A stretch of DNA of 64,000 nt from Varanus komodoensis. Lineage: Eukaryota > Chordata > Lepidosauria > Squamata > Varanidae. This document shows, piece by piece, positions 23,160-35,523 of this stretch. The position numbers and the translations under genes are program-made. The stretch is taken from NCBI RefSeq assembly GCF_004798865.1, contig NW_025335468.1, positions 1,125,472 to 1,189,471 of the forward strand. Reading direction: 5' to 3'. The notes beneath the pieces are model-generated. The model was not told the DNA's origin. It was given only the letters and a program-made list of their open reading frames with translations, and made no database searches. The number at the start of each line of letters is the position of its first letter. The first letter of the stretch is position 1.

Positions 23160-24935
23160 TTTCACAGTCTCCACTGCATCCTTGGGTAACTGCTGAGCTA
23201 AGCTCTTTAGAGTGGTTCAGAAGTTGCTGATCTCAGAGGCTTGCTGTGACTCTTTTTCATTGTAGTTTGTGGATAAAGTTGCCTGGCTTTGAAGCAATTT
23301 AGATGTCACAGTTATTAGCTATCTAACTGAGGTATCCAGTGCTTCAGCTGGCCATGTTTTGTGGAATTGATTTCAGATAATATGACCTGATAATGTGGCC
23401 AAGGTGTTTCCAGCTATGCAATCAACCACCTGTGCCTCATTGCTAATTAAGGCTATCCAATGGGGCATGGCTACTTTGGTTGGAGGGGAAGATGATGCAA
23501 CATTATGTAAAGAAGTGGTGCCTGTTACCTTAAAAAAGGAGACAGGGCAACTGCTCCTGAAGAAGTCCTCCTTGGACCCAAGGATTTGTGGTAGCCATTG
23601 CCCAGCCATGAATATTCCCCTTTTAAGGGAACTGTTTGAAAGGGTTGTAGTGCAGCAAGTACAAACATTGTTCAATAAAACTGTTTATCTAAACCTATTC
23701 CAGTTTGGTTTAAGTCCTTGTATGGGGGGATGAGTAAGGGGATCATCTTATCAAGAGAGGGATGGTGGTGTACATGTGTATGAGGAGCATTCGCACTTCT
23801 TTTGGTTTCACTTTCCACTTCTTGTAATACATTAACAATGATATCCTCCTGGATCAGCTTCAAGGGATGTGTACTGGGCACACGACTTCAGCTCCTGTTT
23901 ACAGCATCAGTCACAGCAGGCAGCATTAGGGGAATACACTTTGATCCCCTGGCACTTGTGCTATTCTAACCCCCCCCCCCCCATTGCTGTTTACCATTTC
24001 TATGAAGCTGTTGGAAACAGTCATCTGAGGATTTGAAGACTTGTCATTAATGTGCAGATGGCACCTGTCTATTGCACCCTAACATCTGAATCTGGCATAG
24101 CTGTGTAGGCTGTAGACTGGTGCTTGGACACAGTAACAGGCAGGATAAGGGCCAATAAACTCCCTCGGAAGGAATAGGTGTGGAATTCTTGAGTGCTCCT
24201 AGATCCATGTGTATCACTAGAAGGTTTGAGAGCAATGAGCCTTTTATCAGCTTTGGCTAGATTGCAAGCTGCACTTCTTTGACCATGACAGCTTGATGAG
24301 GGGTGGTTTGGGCAATAGTAAACTCAAGACAGCATTATTATGATGTGCTATATGCAGGGTTATCTTTGGGCCTGGTCAGGGAAGTGCATTTGCTGCAGTA
24401 TGCAGCTGCAAAGCTACTGACAGGGGCCTCTTTTGGCAGTCTATTACACCTCTGCTGAAACAACTGCAGTGACTACTGTAAGCTACTTGGTCAAGTTCAA
24501 GGTTTCATTGTTATCATAAATCCCTAATCAACACGAGACCAGATTAGCTTAGCCATTGCCTCAGTCCTTATGTTGCTCTGTCCAGTCCTTGTAGATCTCA
24601 GGGGGAGTACACTTTCAACTTTGTCTCAGGTTTGCAGTAAAAGAGTTGTTAGTGTTGCAGCACCCACTTTCTGGAAGATGTTCCCCATTAATATTAATCT
24701 GTGGAATGTGCTCCCCAGAGAGGTCTGCTTGGCACCGTCATTATTTGCTTTTCGGCGCCAGGCCAAGACCTTTTTATTTAAATGTTATTTTAATTGATTG
24801 TTAAATTAATTATTGCTTTTATCTAACTCTGGGATGTTTCCAATTCTGTATATTTTTGTATATTGTTATTTATTTGTTGGAAGCCGCTCCGAGGCTTATG
24901 CGAATGGGGCAGCATACAAGCACTCCAAATAAATA
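23160..24935 (+). mobile_element. L2 LINE, reverse transcriptase to 3' tail, decayed
   Basis: A 113-residue frame at 23395-23733 contains LLLKKSSLDPRICG and LLRELFERVVVQQVQTLF, matching the L2 RT start (LLKKPSLDPxDLSxYRPVSNLPFLGKxxERVV). Further on, the 75-residue frame at 24570-24797 carries VSVAAPTFWKM, NVLPREVCLAPSLFAF and RRQAKTFLF, the L2 C-terminus. The tail 'ggaagccgctccgaggctta' plus an A-rich (TAAA) run ends near 24935. A C14 run sits at about 23971. The whole is interrupted by stops, so it is an old, inactive copy. Its C-terminal part is the best-preserved L2 here. Confidence 0.75.
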
Positions 24936-25383
24936 AATTAAAATAAATTAAAATAAAATAATATTGAATTTTTAAACATTGCTCTGATTGCTCATTAGAA
25001 AGCAGCATATAAACAAATGTGAACACATACAATGTGAAATATATAGGAAGCAGTTTGACTTAGTTATGCCAGGATTCAGCAATGGAATCTGGCTCTCATA
25101 TCACAGCTGACATCTGCCATGCATGCAGTGATGAAAACGTTTCTAAGCATGTGCAGAGTCACTTGATCACCAAGTTCCTACATGCATGCAGGGCTCTCTT
25201 CCAGCAGAGATGGCATGACCTCCACATACGGTTAAGTCTAGAAAACTCTCTTTTTAGAAACTACGCACTGGAGAGAGGGATCCCGTCTGCCCCATTTCCT
25301 TAACCCCCACCCACTCATCGTGCTCTGAGGAGCAGTTGCAAGCTCCTTCGCGCTACCAGGCCTCCACATTTTGCCGCAATCCC

Positions 25384-25401
25384 GACAGCAGAGGGCGCTC
25401 G
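25384..25401 (+). promoter_or_regulatory. Strong CTCF-like site in the promoter
   Basis: gacagcagagggcgctcg contains CAGCAGAGGGCGCT, matching the CTCF core at all but the first position. It lies at the upstream edge of the CpG island, 12 bases before an RFX-like site. Confidence 0.55.
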
Positions 25402-25412
25402 AAGGCTCACTC

Positions 25413-25427
25413 GTCGCCATGGTTACC
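25413..25427 (+). promoter_or_regulatory. RFX X-box-like site in the promoter
   Basis: gtcgccatggttacc follows the X-box plan GTTGCC-AT-GGTAAC with two mismatches. RFX sites close to a start site are frequent in ciliary and housekeeping genes, so the motif is suggestive but not diagnostic. Confidence 0.4.
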
Positions 25428-25429
25428 GC

Positions 25430-25720
25430 TGGGTGCGTAGCGGGGCTTACGAAGCTGACGCAGTGGGCGGCCCGGCGGGCGGAGGCGGCCCTGGCACGGG
25501 CGGAGGCGGCATTGGAGAATCGGGGAGGGGGGCTAGCGGGCCCCGGGATGGCAGCGGCGGCGGCGGTAGCTCTGGCCCGGTGGCGGCGGCGCCGGAGGCG
25601 GCGGCAGAGGGGTGAACGGCTACGATGACGTGCCCAGTTCGGGGGACTCAGAGACGACGGCAGTGGCGGAGGCGATGCCAAGGCGGATCCAAGGAGGGCG
25701 GATGCCCCTTCGCTCTGCGG
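25430..25720 (+). other. Candidate first exon of the CpG-island gene
   Basis: The exon end is set by the splice donor at 25721. The start is unknown (TSS probably 25330-25450). Three frames can be considered. One, open from 25570 to the donor, ends NGYDDVPSSGDSETTAV followed by two in-frame methionines (ATG at 25675 and 25702) and leaves phase 1. A second starts at ATG 25625 and runs 32 codons to the donor in phase 0. A third (ATG 25548) stops at 25628 and would be an upstream ORF. I do not recognise the product. The exon may be largely 5' untranslated. Confidence 0.45.
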
Positions 25721-26034
25721 GTAAGGAGTGACCGAGCGCCTCTGGCCTGATGGGGGAGGCTGGCGGGGCCGAGGAACGGAGACCTCCCCCTTGTTCGTTC
25801 CCGGGGGCGGGTGGGAAGCAGAGGCCGTTGTGGCGCCCACGCGGGAGTGAGCAAGGCTCCCCCCTCCGTCCTTGCCCTGCGCGCCCTTCCTTGCCTTGCC
25901 TTGCCTTGCCCGCCTTGCCCTGCCCGGCATATGGCAGCGCGCCTAGAGGGAATCGGTGCCCTCCCCTCCCCTCCCCTCCCCCTCACACAGTGCCACGGCT
26001 GCCGCCGCCGCCGCCGCCAGAGGTGGAGGGCCCC

Positions 26035-26048
26035 GTTGCCATGGTGAA
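26035..26048 (+). promoter_or_regulatory. Second RFX X-box-like site
   Basis: gttgccatggtgaa matches GTTGCCATGGYAAC at 12 of 14 positions, inside the CpG island about 620 bp downstream of the first X-box-like site. Confidence 0.3.
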
Positions 26049-26131
26049 GGGGAAGCATCCCTCCTCCCCCAGCTCCTCCGGCATGAGAGCTGAGCGACCC
26101 ATTTGCCCTCGTGCCCAAACAGGTGCCTTCC

Positions 26132-26155
26132 GCTGCTGCTGCTGCTGCTGCTGCT
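26132..26155 (+). repeat. (GCT)8 trinucleotide repeat in the CpG island
   Basis: Eight uninterrupted GCT units, CAG on the minus strand. Depending on frame it would read alanine, leucine or cysteine on plus, or glutamine on minus. A possible splice acceptor (gtgcccaaacag, ending 26122) lies just before it, so it may be in a second exon, in 5' UTR or in intron 1. Confidence 0.8.
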
Positions 26156-26480
26156 GAGGCAACCCCTCCGCCTTGCCAAGCCCGGCAGCGTAGGGGTCCG
26201 AGCGTGGATACCTGCTGCTGTTCAGCGCGGAGGGAAGAAGCAGGACGTGGAGGCGGGAGGAGGAAGTGCATCCTTGGATGGTTCGTGGCAATGGCTCTTC
26301 TTGTGGCCTTAGCTCGCTTCTCCTTTCCTCTCCCCGCTTGCTTCCCAGCGCCCGCTTTCCAGTATTAGGTAGGGTGCGGGCTGTTGCGGGATCATGTGTC
26401 GGGGAATTGGAGGAGCTCGATTTGGGCTCCGCAGCGTGTGGAAGTGCTGTGCAGCAGTCGTAGATTGATTTATCCATGTG

Positions 26481-29400
26481 CGCGCATGTCTGTGTGTAAA
26501 TGTGTAAGGGAGGAATTTATGGCCTTTGGTTAAGCATTTTTATAAAATTTTTGGCTGAATTTAATTTGGAAGGGTTTTCACTCCTACCCCCTCTCGTGAT
26601 GGATCTGTGAGCGCTGCCTCTAGGTGGGGTTTGGGGCTTAAAGCTTCTTACTTTCTTTATGCATTCTTAGGTTCTTGTCTTGGATTTCAAAAGACACTAC
26701 GATTTCTGTTTGTTTATGTACTCTGGGAACTGAATTTGTATTCGTAAATATTTACTTTGCAAAAAAGAGGGATCTTTTTATGTCTTGGCAGGAGGGTGGA
26801 GAATTTTTTTTTTTTGATTAATCTCTAAATGTTGCCTCCACAAGGAAATATCCATGGAATTGAGCTATTATGCAACATTATTACTAAAGGGAACCAATTG
26901 AAAGTTAGGTGTGCTTATATTACATTGAAGTCAATGAGACCTTGCCATGGTGAGATTCTATGCAGATTTGCTTGAAAGAGCAGAGTTCTGTGAGACACTT
27001 CCAAATGTACATAGGACTGTAGCCTTATTTCTATTGATTTAACTAGGACCCAAAGGTGCCTGATTGTTTACAAGATCCTGAGTTTATGTTGTATTGATAC
27101 AACACAATACACATTGAACTGGAAATAAGACAGGCTTAAGAACAAATTGCTTCAAAGAATATGTTGTTTTAGAAAGACACAGAATTGTCAAAATGGAATC
27201 ATGCATTAGTCTGTAGCAAGTGTGCAAATATGATGTCTACATCTGTACTATATACTTGATCATTTTATATTATCTTACATACCCTTATTAATAGAAACTG
27301 GTAATGCTGGAGAGAGGATATGAATCTTTGAAGCAGAGAAAGGAAGCCTGTGCAAAGGAAGGTCACATGGTACATATAGTGAAGAGCTTGGAATACAATT
27401 TTTATGGGTGGTGTTCCATCCAGTGCATTGGATTGTGCCATCTCTTTGGATGATATACAGTGATATTCCTAGAGAAAATAGTGTTTACAATGGCAGTAGA
27501 TAACAGAGCTGCTTTCTGGGAGTATAAAGGGATAACACTGGATGTATCGGTGATTTGATGACATTAAATTATAGGATCAGGTGCATTTGTTTCTCCTGGG
27601 TTGCTGACCTGGAACAATGGGTTAATTTTGAACTGTTTCCAAGAAACTCTTGCTAAACAGAATAAGTCATATAATTCAGTATTATAATGCATAATTAAGA
27701 TTGTGAGTACAGTGTGCACTGTGGTACTATGGCTCACAAACTTTATGATTTTGGAATGTACATTTTGTTTCATTAATCTGTTACAAAGTTATCCTCATGC
27801 TGCTAATGATACATTTTTCCCTTCTTTAAGGAGAGTCCATGTCTGTAGGGATAAATTTGCCTATTATACTACACTCATGCAAATAAAAATGACTTTCAGG
27901 ACTTGAAGATTTTGCCCCTGCCCCATCTGTAAAAGTAGCATAAGATCCATGAACACTACCAATAGTATCAGCTAAAGGTAAGCCAAGCAGATAGGTCCCC
28001 TTCAAGTTTTTTTTTAAATCCTCCTGCATTGCAGAGTGAAATTGTATTCAGAACTGGTGCTGAAACTACTGCTAACATTGCCATAGTGTGTTCTGCTAGT
28101 AGTTTAGTTAAAGTCTTCTCATACTCTAAAATTCAAGGTCCTTCTAATAGTGAACCACCTTTTTAACTTTTGATCATGGTTTATTTAGAGTACCTTCTAC
28201 TTTGTGAAGTAAGTAGAAAAAGTCTATTGTAAGGTGCTGTTGGTACTGATCATATCTCCCCTTACTATCCCCAGCCCATGCCCATCCGCAATCAGCCCAT
28301 GTTTCACCGTATGCTTCATCATACATTTGGCAATGCCCCCTTTTAAAAGAAAAAATTACTTTTTAAAATAAAGACAAAAACGGTATCACATGGTGCTTCA
28401 AATGGGGTCTTGGCTTGAGCCCAATTTGGGCTCAGCCTTGGAATATATTACATTGTCTGTAGTAGGCATGAGCCCTAGAATATGTGGTGTAAATAAGAGT
28501 TTCTGAGCATATGTTTTTACATCAGCTTATCTTGCAAAAGTATGCAGAAAAGATTTGCCAGAGATTATTGGGAGAAAAAGTGTACATTAAGCTTTTAATA
28601 ATAGGTTCAAAATATTGTTCCTAAATTTCTGAAAAGCTATGGACAGGTTTCTCTGTCACATAGACCTCCCATATTTATTATGAAGCTAAAATTTTATAGT
28701 TCTCTGATATGATAGTGAGGTTATAATATTTCATATTGGTAGAAGAAGCAAAGATTAGTGTTTCTGCCATCAGATTGTAAAATAAATGTTTTGAAGGAGT
28801 GGTAGCTGAGGGATAACAGAATGGCAGTCATTGCTTACAAATTGCAGCTTGTGGCTTTGGTAACACATACATGTCATTTCTTGGTTTTCCCATTGGTTGT
28901 ACTGGTTTCTGCTGCGTTATCTGTGTGGTGAGATGAGTTGGTGTTTCTCTGAAGATGGCAAAAAGGCTCCAACTTGGTCTTAAGTGTTCAAATTGTACTC
29001 TCCTATAACATGCAATTTCTCAGCTAGAATATAAACCACAGTTTAGAAGGTGTGTAAATGGCACAGTTATCTTTTGGATTGTGCCTATGAATTATATATA
29101 CTCTAATGTTGTGAACTTTAAACATTTTGATTTTTTTAACTTCCCCCACTTCTTTAGAACCTTAGCACTGTACCACTGAAATGTGAGAGAACTCAAACAG
29201 CCTTTAAAAAAAGAAGAAGTGGCAAACATAAACAAGATTACCATTGTTCTTTGTAACAGTGATGACAAACCCTTGCCAGTTTAGGGCCCAAATTCCTTTT
29301 CAGAGAAGCTAAAGCTGCATCGCAGTAGTGCGTGGGACCAGAGGCAATTAAAAAAAAATCCATTCCATTATTACCCATTTATAGTAGGTAACCAGCCTAC

Positions 29401-31665
29401 TCAGAAGGAAACATAAGCAACCTGTCCAATTACAGATAAGCAGGACAAGCCCCTACAACTCTACTTAGAAGTAGGATCAAATGATAAAGCAGCTTTTTTA
29501 AATAGTCCAAATATCAAACCTATTAATATCCACTTAGAGGCAAGCACGGAAAACCTCAGCATTTCTACTCAGAAATAAGCACTACAGAGCACTGTAATGC
29601 AAGGTTCAGACAGAAGGAGGACTGAATCTCTCAGCAACTTCCTCTCCAGCTCAAGAGTGGATTAATCCAAAACAAGGTAGTTTAAATAATACGTTTAAAT
29701 CACGATTTAAATCAGTAAAAGAAAGTTCATTTTAAAATCACATTTTAAACCAAGTTTGCCACTGAAAGTTCATATTTCTTAAATGATGGTGCAGATTTGT
29801 TCACTAAAACATGTTAATTTACAGTTCAGTACAGCATTTTACAAACTGTAGGAGGGTATATTGCCAGATAGGCTCTCTTTTATGCCCAGAAGCCATTTGT
29901 TTTTGTGTGACAAAGTATAGATTATATAGGAACTGTGTGTACTATAACATCCTAGCTTTTCTTTCCATTTCACTCCACTATTCCTTTTCTCTCTATCTCT
30001 CCTTTATTGTCATTTTGTCCATTATTGTCGTCCAGCTTCACCACAACATAAGCACGGAACAATAATAAGGCAAGGCCATCCAGCCTTTGTATTTGGACAT
30101 GTGATTTTATTCACCGAAATATATGAAGCCACCTTACTTTGACTTGGTTTGCACAATCAAAACAAGCCCTTGTGGCCTTTTTAAACAGCTGGTGTATACC
30201 GGACATGATTAGCCATTTACTCACACAGTTGTGGCTTGTCATGTTAGCCAAGCCCAGGCAGCTTGACTTGTTTGTGGGGGAAACAACCCTCAAACACCCC
30301 AGCTGACATGACAAGCTGTGCCCAGACAGATAATTACCTGGGTAGCTTCAGCTATGGGTGGTATACAAAGGTAATCATAATCATAATAATTAGAGTAATG
30401 GCACCTGGCATGCAAGATCAGTTTAAACAAGCCTGTTGATCTACTGCTTCATAGAGCACAGTATTGATGACACTGCATGGTGGTGGCTGTCTGGGTTTTA
30501 ATGGAGGAGTCTTTTTAAACCCTTCCCAGAAATGCTGGGGATTATGTGAGGACTTCTGCATGTAAAACACAGGTTCTTCAACGAACTATGACAATATCAG
30601 CACTTTTGTGAGAAGAAAAAGTGAAATGAATGCCCATGCATGATTGGTATGAGTGTTACAGAGCCATTAATTCATTTTTATGAGACTGTAAACATGTTTG
30701 TGATCAGAATTCATTATAACTATATTATGTTTAAAATGAGAGAAATTTAGCATTTTGCTGATTTAAAAATGAAAAACATTAATTTTAATTAAATTTAAAT
30801 TTTTAAATTGGAGGTTTGCTGCCCCTACCTTATAGAAATACTTCACTGGTTTGTGAATCCTTTTATTATTTTTTCTCTCTGGTTATTTGTTATTTGTTTG
30901 AGAGATGAACATTCCATTGTTGAAACATACCTGTCTGTCCATCTGAAAAAGGTATCATTGTGGTCATCAGCTCACCTTTTCCACACCATAGTAAGGTAAA
31001 TGGCATTTGTTTGTATGGCTTTGAATGTGATTTGTGAGAGTCTACAGTAAAGCCTGAAGCATTGCTGGGGTATGTGTTAAGTGATTAATGGTACAATTCT
31101 GTGCATATTTAGGCAGAAAAAGACCTGATGGGAGTGCTGGGAGTTTTAGGATTTTTTAAATCAAAACTTCACAAACTTAATCTTCATCTAGCACTCTAGA
31201 CCAGAAGAACAATCTACTGCATGCACAGTTTTTTCTTTCTTTAAAGTTTTTCGGTGGCATCATTAACAGTCTCATGATGGTTTTGTATATTGAAGACAGT
31301 CTTTTTCTTATTAATACTACCAATAATTTTATATGGATTGCCTCAGAGTATGAATATATTGAGATGTGCAAAATGTGGGCAAATTTTTACTATATAATAG
31401 TGGTCATGTATTAGTAACCAAATATAAACCACACTGAGATGTAAAGTTGTGCAACTAAAGTAATAGATAAGGAACTGAAACCAGGCTTCTCTTCATTGCT
31501 GGAGTTGAGAAGACATAAGAAAGCTATTTCCTCAAATAATTAGAAATTCAAGTTTTAATTTTACAGAACTGAAAAAGCTGAGTAATGGGGTGATTAGTAC
31601 AGTAGAAATAATATCATATTTTCCACTGTTAGATCAGAAATGGGTAATTACTCTTTCCTTTCCTG
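26481..31665. other. Probable intron 1 or intergenic DNA
   Basis: AT-rich sequence with no convincing exon, RNA gene or intact mobile element. An imperfect inverted repeat involving 'cttgtcatgttagcc' and 'agctgacatgacaag' (about 30233-30318) may be a decayed MITE, but its ends are unclear. Confidence 0.5.
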
Positions 31666-31831
31666 CAGGGCCGTCTTAACGCATGGGCTTTCCCGTGGGC
31701 CCCATACTATTCTGTGTATGTTAACCCTTGGAAAATTGGAAAACTTTCAAAATTAACAGTATTTGTAGTTATCAAAGGGGCCCCAGTACACTGCTTTGCC
31801 CGGGGCCCATAATGCTGTTAAGACGGTCCTG
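31666..31831. mobile_element. hAT-type MITE with exact 8-bp target duplication
   Basis: It is a 166-bp element with near-perfect terminal inverted repeats: cagggccgtcttaac at the left and gttaagacggtcctg at the right (14 of 15 paired). It is flanked by the exact duplication ctttcctg at 31658-31665 and 31832-31839. There is no coding capacity. The well-kept ends suggest a fairly young copy, mobilised by a hAT transposase in trans. Confidence 0.92.
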
Positions 31832-33476
31832 CTTTCCTGAGTTAAATTATTCAATTGAAGGCAGATAGAGATATAGTCTATTTTCTAGAAACTTGGTCTG
31901 TGTGCAGATTTTCACGTTAATGAAGTTTTAAAATATATGTATTTGAATTAGTGGGTCTTGACAGGGTTGGGTAGTTAGGTTTATTATTAATTTTATTTAC
32001 AACATATCGCTTACCACTTGAACTGTTAACAATCTTAAATCCTACCTAGAGAGACAAAATAACAGAATATATGCAAGAGGTGTTGTTGCACTGTTTGTGT
32101 TGAGCATAACAGGAAATGTCATTATGCAACAGTGTTTTTTTTTGTCATTCATTGATGTTCTACATATCAATCCTTACTCTATACTGAAAATATAAATGTG
32201 GAAGCTTTGCCTCTTCTCCCTCTGATCTACTTACTGCAGAATACGTAGAGCAAGAAATGTGCCATTTGTGAAAAATAAGATAATTCATTGTCGTGTAAAT
32301 CATATAATGTAGCAATATAACTGTGATTTAGGATATTCTTGTTGTGGTGGTCTCCCAGAGTAGAATGCTAGCAATCTCAGTATATAGCCAAATCAATTCA
32401 GAAACAATTCCAATTAATTTTAGTGGGACATACTTCCTCATAGGATTGTAGCAATATAAAAACTTCAGACTCTGGATCAAGTTTTTTTTTTTTAATTATC
32501 CTGTGTAATAATCAAGCTATCATCAAACTATGCAGAGCTTAATGACAGAGCACATTTGTAGCAGAAGACTCCAGGTTCAATCACTGGAATAGCCAGGTAA
32601 AGGGTCACAGACAGCAGTGTGGGGAAAGAAGTGTTCCTGTGATTTTTGAGAGACACTGCTAGACAAAATGGACTGGAGGAACCAATGGTGTAATTTTATG
32701 TAAGCCAGTTTCATATGGTATGGAAAGTACTGTAAGTTCTAAAAATATCATTTAGAGTTATAAAGACAAGAAAGCATTTGGATGAAAATCATGGACCTTA
32801 CTGGGCCAAAAGTAAACACTTTTAAGTCACATTGATCTTCGTGGAAAGAGATTTAAATGTATACACAATTATCCCATTGAAAGTGGAATTTAAAGATCCT
32901 TAACATTGTGTGAATTAGATGGGAATTCCATACTTAGCTTCAGGGGAAAAATGGAGAGAGAGTCCACTAGTTAAGTTACTTAAAAGTATAATAGATAGTG
33001 TTTTTGTGTCTGTTTGAAGGTGTTGCTGCTGATTAATATGTTGCTGCAGTCCTTTTTTAATTTGTGGGGTATTTTGATTGCCTGAGATAGGATCAGGCTT
33101 CCTTAGGAATTTGTAAAGTTGCCTGGTAAACAAAGTTCTAGGCAGATTTATATATTTTCAAATATTTAAAGTGAATTTAGAATGTTAAAAATTAAATTCT
33201 TTCTCATGAGACTAGGAGAAGAAACTGTGTATTCAGTTTTGATGACTGAAGCATAATGAATGCCACTTCAGAAGTGATTTGGGGATGTCTTAATTTAGAA
33301 TGATTTCACCAAGATACAATAATGTTGAAGTTATTATGGAGGTCACATCCTGATCACTCTGGGGTGTAAAGGCTTAAGCATTTGCTCCTGGGGGAATACA
33401 GGTTTCAGCATTTACATTACAGGAATAAACAACTTTCTTACTCAATTAAAATAATAGACTCAGCTTTTTCCTTTAG

Positions 33477-33580
33477 TGTGCAAACAATGCCCAATGCTTT
33501 TGAAATTATTCTTATGGAGTTGTTAGACACAAGGAAAGTTCATGTTGGAATTGGAAGTCAGTGCGGATTTTTCAAGAAAG
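33477..33580 (+). other. Candidate internal exon, host gene unknown
   Basis: A good acceptor (cagctttttcctttag, ending 33476) and an acceptable donor (aaag/gtttgt at 33580/33581) frame 104 bases. The open phase reads VQTMPNAFEIILMELLDT, then RKVHVGIGSQCGFFKK, a normally mixed, protein-like composition. An in-frame ATG lies at the M of MPNAF, so it could hold the start codon if exon 1 is untranslated. I do not recognise the protein. The open frame extends into the upstream flank, so chance remains likely. Confidence 0.33.
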
Positions 33581-35523
33581 GTTTGTAAACAAGATATTTA
33601 TCTCCTACTTACAGATTCTTTCTGAAAAAAATCACATGAATGACTAGCTTCAGTGTACCTTGAAATGGATTGAGTTGCCCAGTTGAACTCGGAAAGCCCT
33701 AAAATAGTTGTTGCCATTGGGGATGGTGGGACCCTGTCCGGGCTCACAGGTAAGATTCTTCCTGTAGAGACCAGGATGGGCTGGCAGGCAGTGAATGTAC
33801 AAGGGAAATTGGAGCTAGTGGGCTACCGGATAGGCCAGCTTGAGCAGGTGGTGGTAATCTCCTACCTGATTCTATTGGCAGAAGTTAACCAAGGATACTT
33901 GCCAGTGTAAACACCTATTTTTGATTTCTTGCAACATAATCCCTAATAGTATTTCTTAAATAGGAATAGATTTGCTAAATTTATAGGCAGGATCTTTTGG
34001 ATACAGGAATAGCACATCAGTGCCTTACACATGTTTGGAAGGTACTCTTATGGTTTTATCCCTGATTTCAAGGTTCCAGAGACATTCCAAGGCTTATCTT
34101 AGTACAGTTAGCCCTTTTGAGATTTGATGCCCTGGGATTTTCCCCTTTTACAGTGTTCCTCCACCCCTGAAAAGATTTATAATTTGACTTGTACAAAGTA
34201 TGATAGAACCAGGGTGAATTTGATTTAAATCACTAGTCAGTAAGAATATATTTAAATAATGGTTTTCTACATAATTTGCATGTATGCCTGCCTTACTCAT
34301 AGGCAGAAGGACTTCATTAAAATATTCCCAAACGGGATCTCTTTTATGGACTGCTGCCATTATAGGTTTTCTCTTATAGGGAAAGAATAATATGATAAAC
34401 CACAAAAAGTATTTGGCTCAAAAGGTTTCACTTTCATTTTTAGTGTTTGCCCCTCCCTCCTTGCACCTAACTTCTTGTGCAGATCTATTCCACTCCCAAC
34501 AATCCTCTTCTATTCATTGAATGTTTTGAGAATTAGCACTTAAAAGGTAAGGGTTGAGTCTGTGTACATAGATTTGCAAAGGTTTAAAGGTTTTTTCTCA
34601 ACTCTGTATGTTTTTGTAACATATTTTGGCTGTGAAGAAGAGGTAGGTGAATGTCTGCAGACACAAATTCATTTTTGAGAACTGTAAAGCCAAACATCTG
34701 TGATAATATCTTCTAGATAGAAAAAAATGCCCAATAATCTTACAGAAACCTCTGGAAGAGCATGACATTGTGAATGGATTAATAGAATTCATTTACCAAA
34801 AATACTTCCAAGGGAGCAAATAAGTAAATATCAAAATAGATTTTTTAAAAAATATAATATGTTTCAAGTCATCAGGATCCTTCCCACAGAGCAGTTGATG
34901 GCAAAATTGGGGACCGTTCACCTGGAAAAGCAGCAGGCATCTCCTGATGCCTTCTTAGCCACCTTCCTCATTTTCTTGTGATACCCTCCCAATTCCTATA
35001 GTTCCTTGAAGGATCAAAATATATGTGTAGGCTTCCTATATTTTCACTTGCCAGACTTACCATGGTGAAGGTGCTGCTGAGATTTCTAGTGAGATTTTGC
35101 TGAAAAATGCTAAGTAGCTTCAGTTACTTCAGTAGCTTCAGTTCAACCCTATAGATTTATAAGGTGTTATCTGAACTTTGTGATTTCTCTGTATTTGTGG
35201 AAGTGTAATGGTGATGTAACAGAACATCTGAATATAATATCAAACACATATTACGAGTTGTGTTGCTGTGATTACTTGACGGTACTTTTCATAAAAATGT
35301 ATTTTCTGTACTTTAATTCGTACATTTAGTTGATTAATTATTGTCATTAATTACTGTTATTATTACTTTTACCCTATACTGCCCAATTACAATCCATAAA
35401 TAGAAGATAAATCAGATTTTTTTTGTCATACAGAATTTCAAACAATTTAGTCGAAACAATTTCACTAAGAAATTAGGTTTGTTTGGTTGACATAAATGTC
35501 TCATTGTATGTCATTAAATGACT

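Larger units (their letters stand above)
25310..26480 (+). promoter_or_regulatory. CpG island promoter of an unidentified host gene
   Basis: This 1.2-kb block is far richer in G+C and CpG than anything else in the window, with many GGC/GCG repeats, GC boxes (gggcgg at about 25466) and no TATA box. That is typical of a constitutive vertebrate promoter. A consensus-quality splice donor (gcgg/gtaaggag at 25720/25721) points to transcription on the plus strand. The many long open frames on both strands are expected from GC-rich sequence and are not evidence of coding. A bidirectional promoter cannot be excluded. Confidence 0.85.

Noticed and set aside
25238-26477. Long open frames in the CpG island, including a 230-residue minus-strand frame and polyglutamine or polyalanine frames
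   Set aside because: Stop codons are rare in any GC-rich repeat. Composition is Arg/Gly/Ala/Pro-rich in every frame and none resembles a known protein. Only the splice donor was taken as evidence.
30808-30999. Possible exon reading RDEHSIVETYLSVHLKK with a pyrimidine-rich upstream stretch
   Set aside because: The acceptor is ambiguous, the piece is under 50 bases, and nothing links it to another exon.
33683-33910. 75-residue open frame starting MNSESPKIVVAIGDGG
   Set aside because: Looks like decayed repeat-derived sequence; no recognised domain and no splice support.
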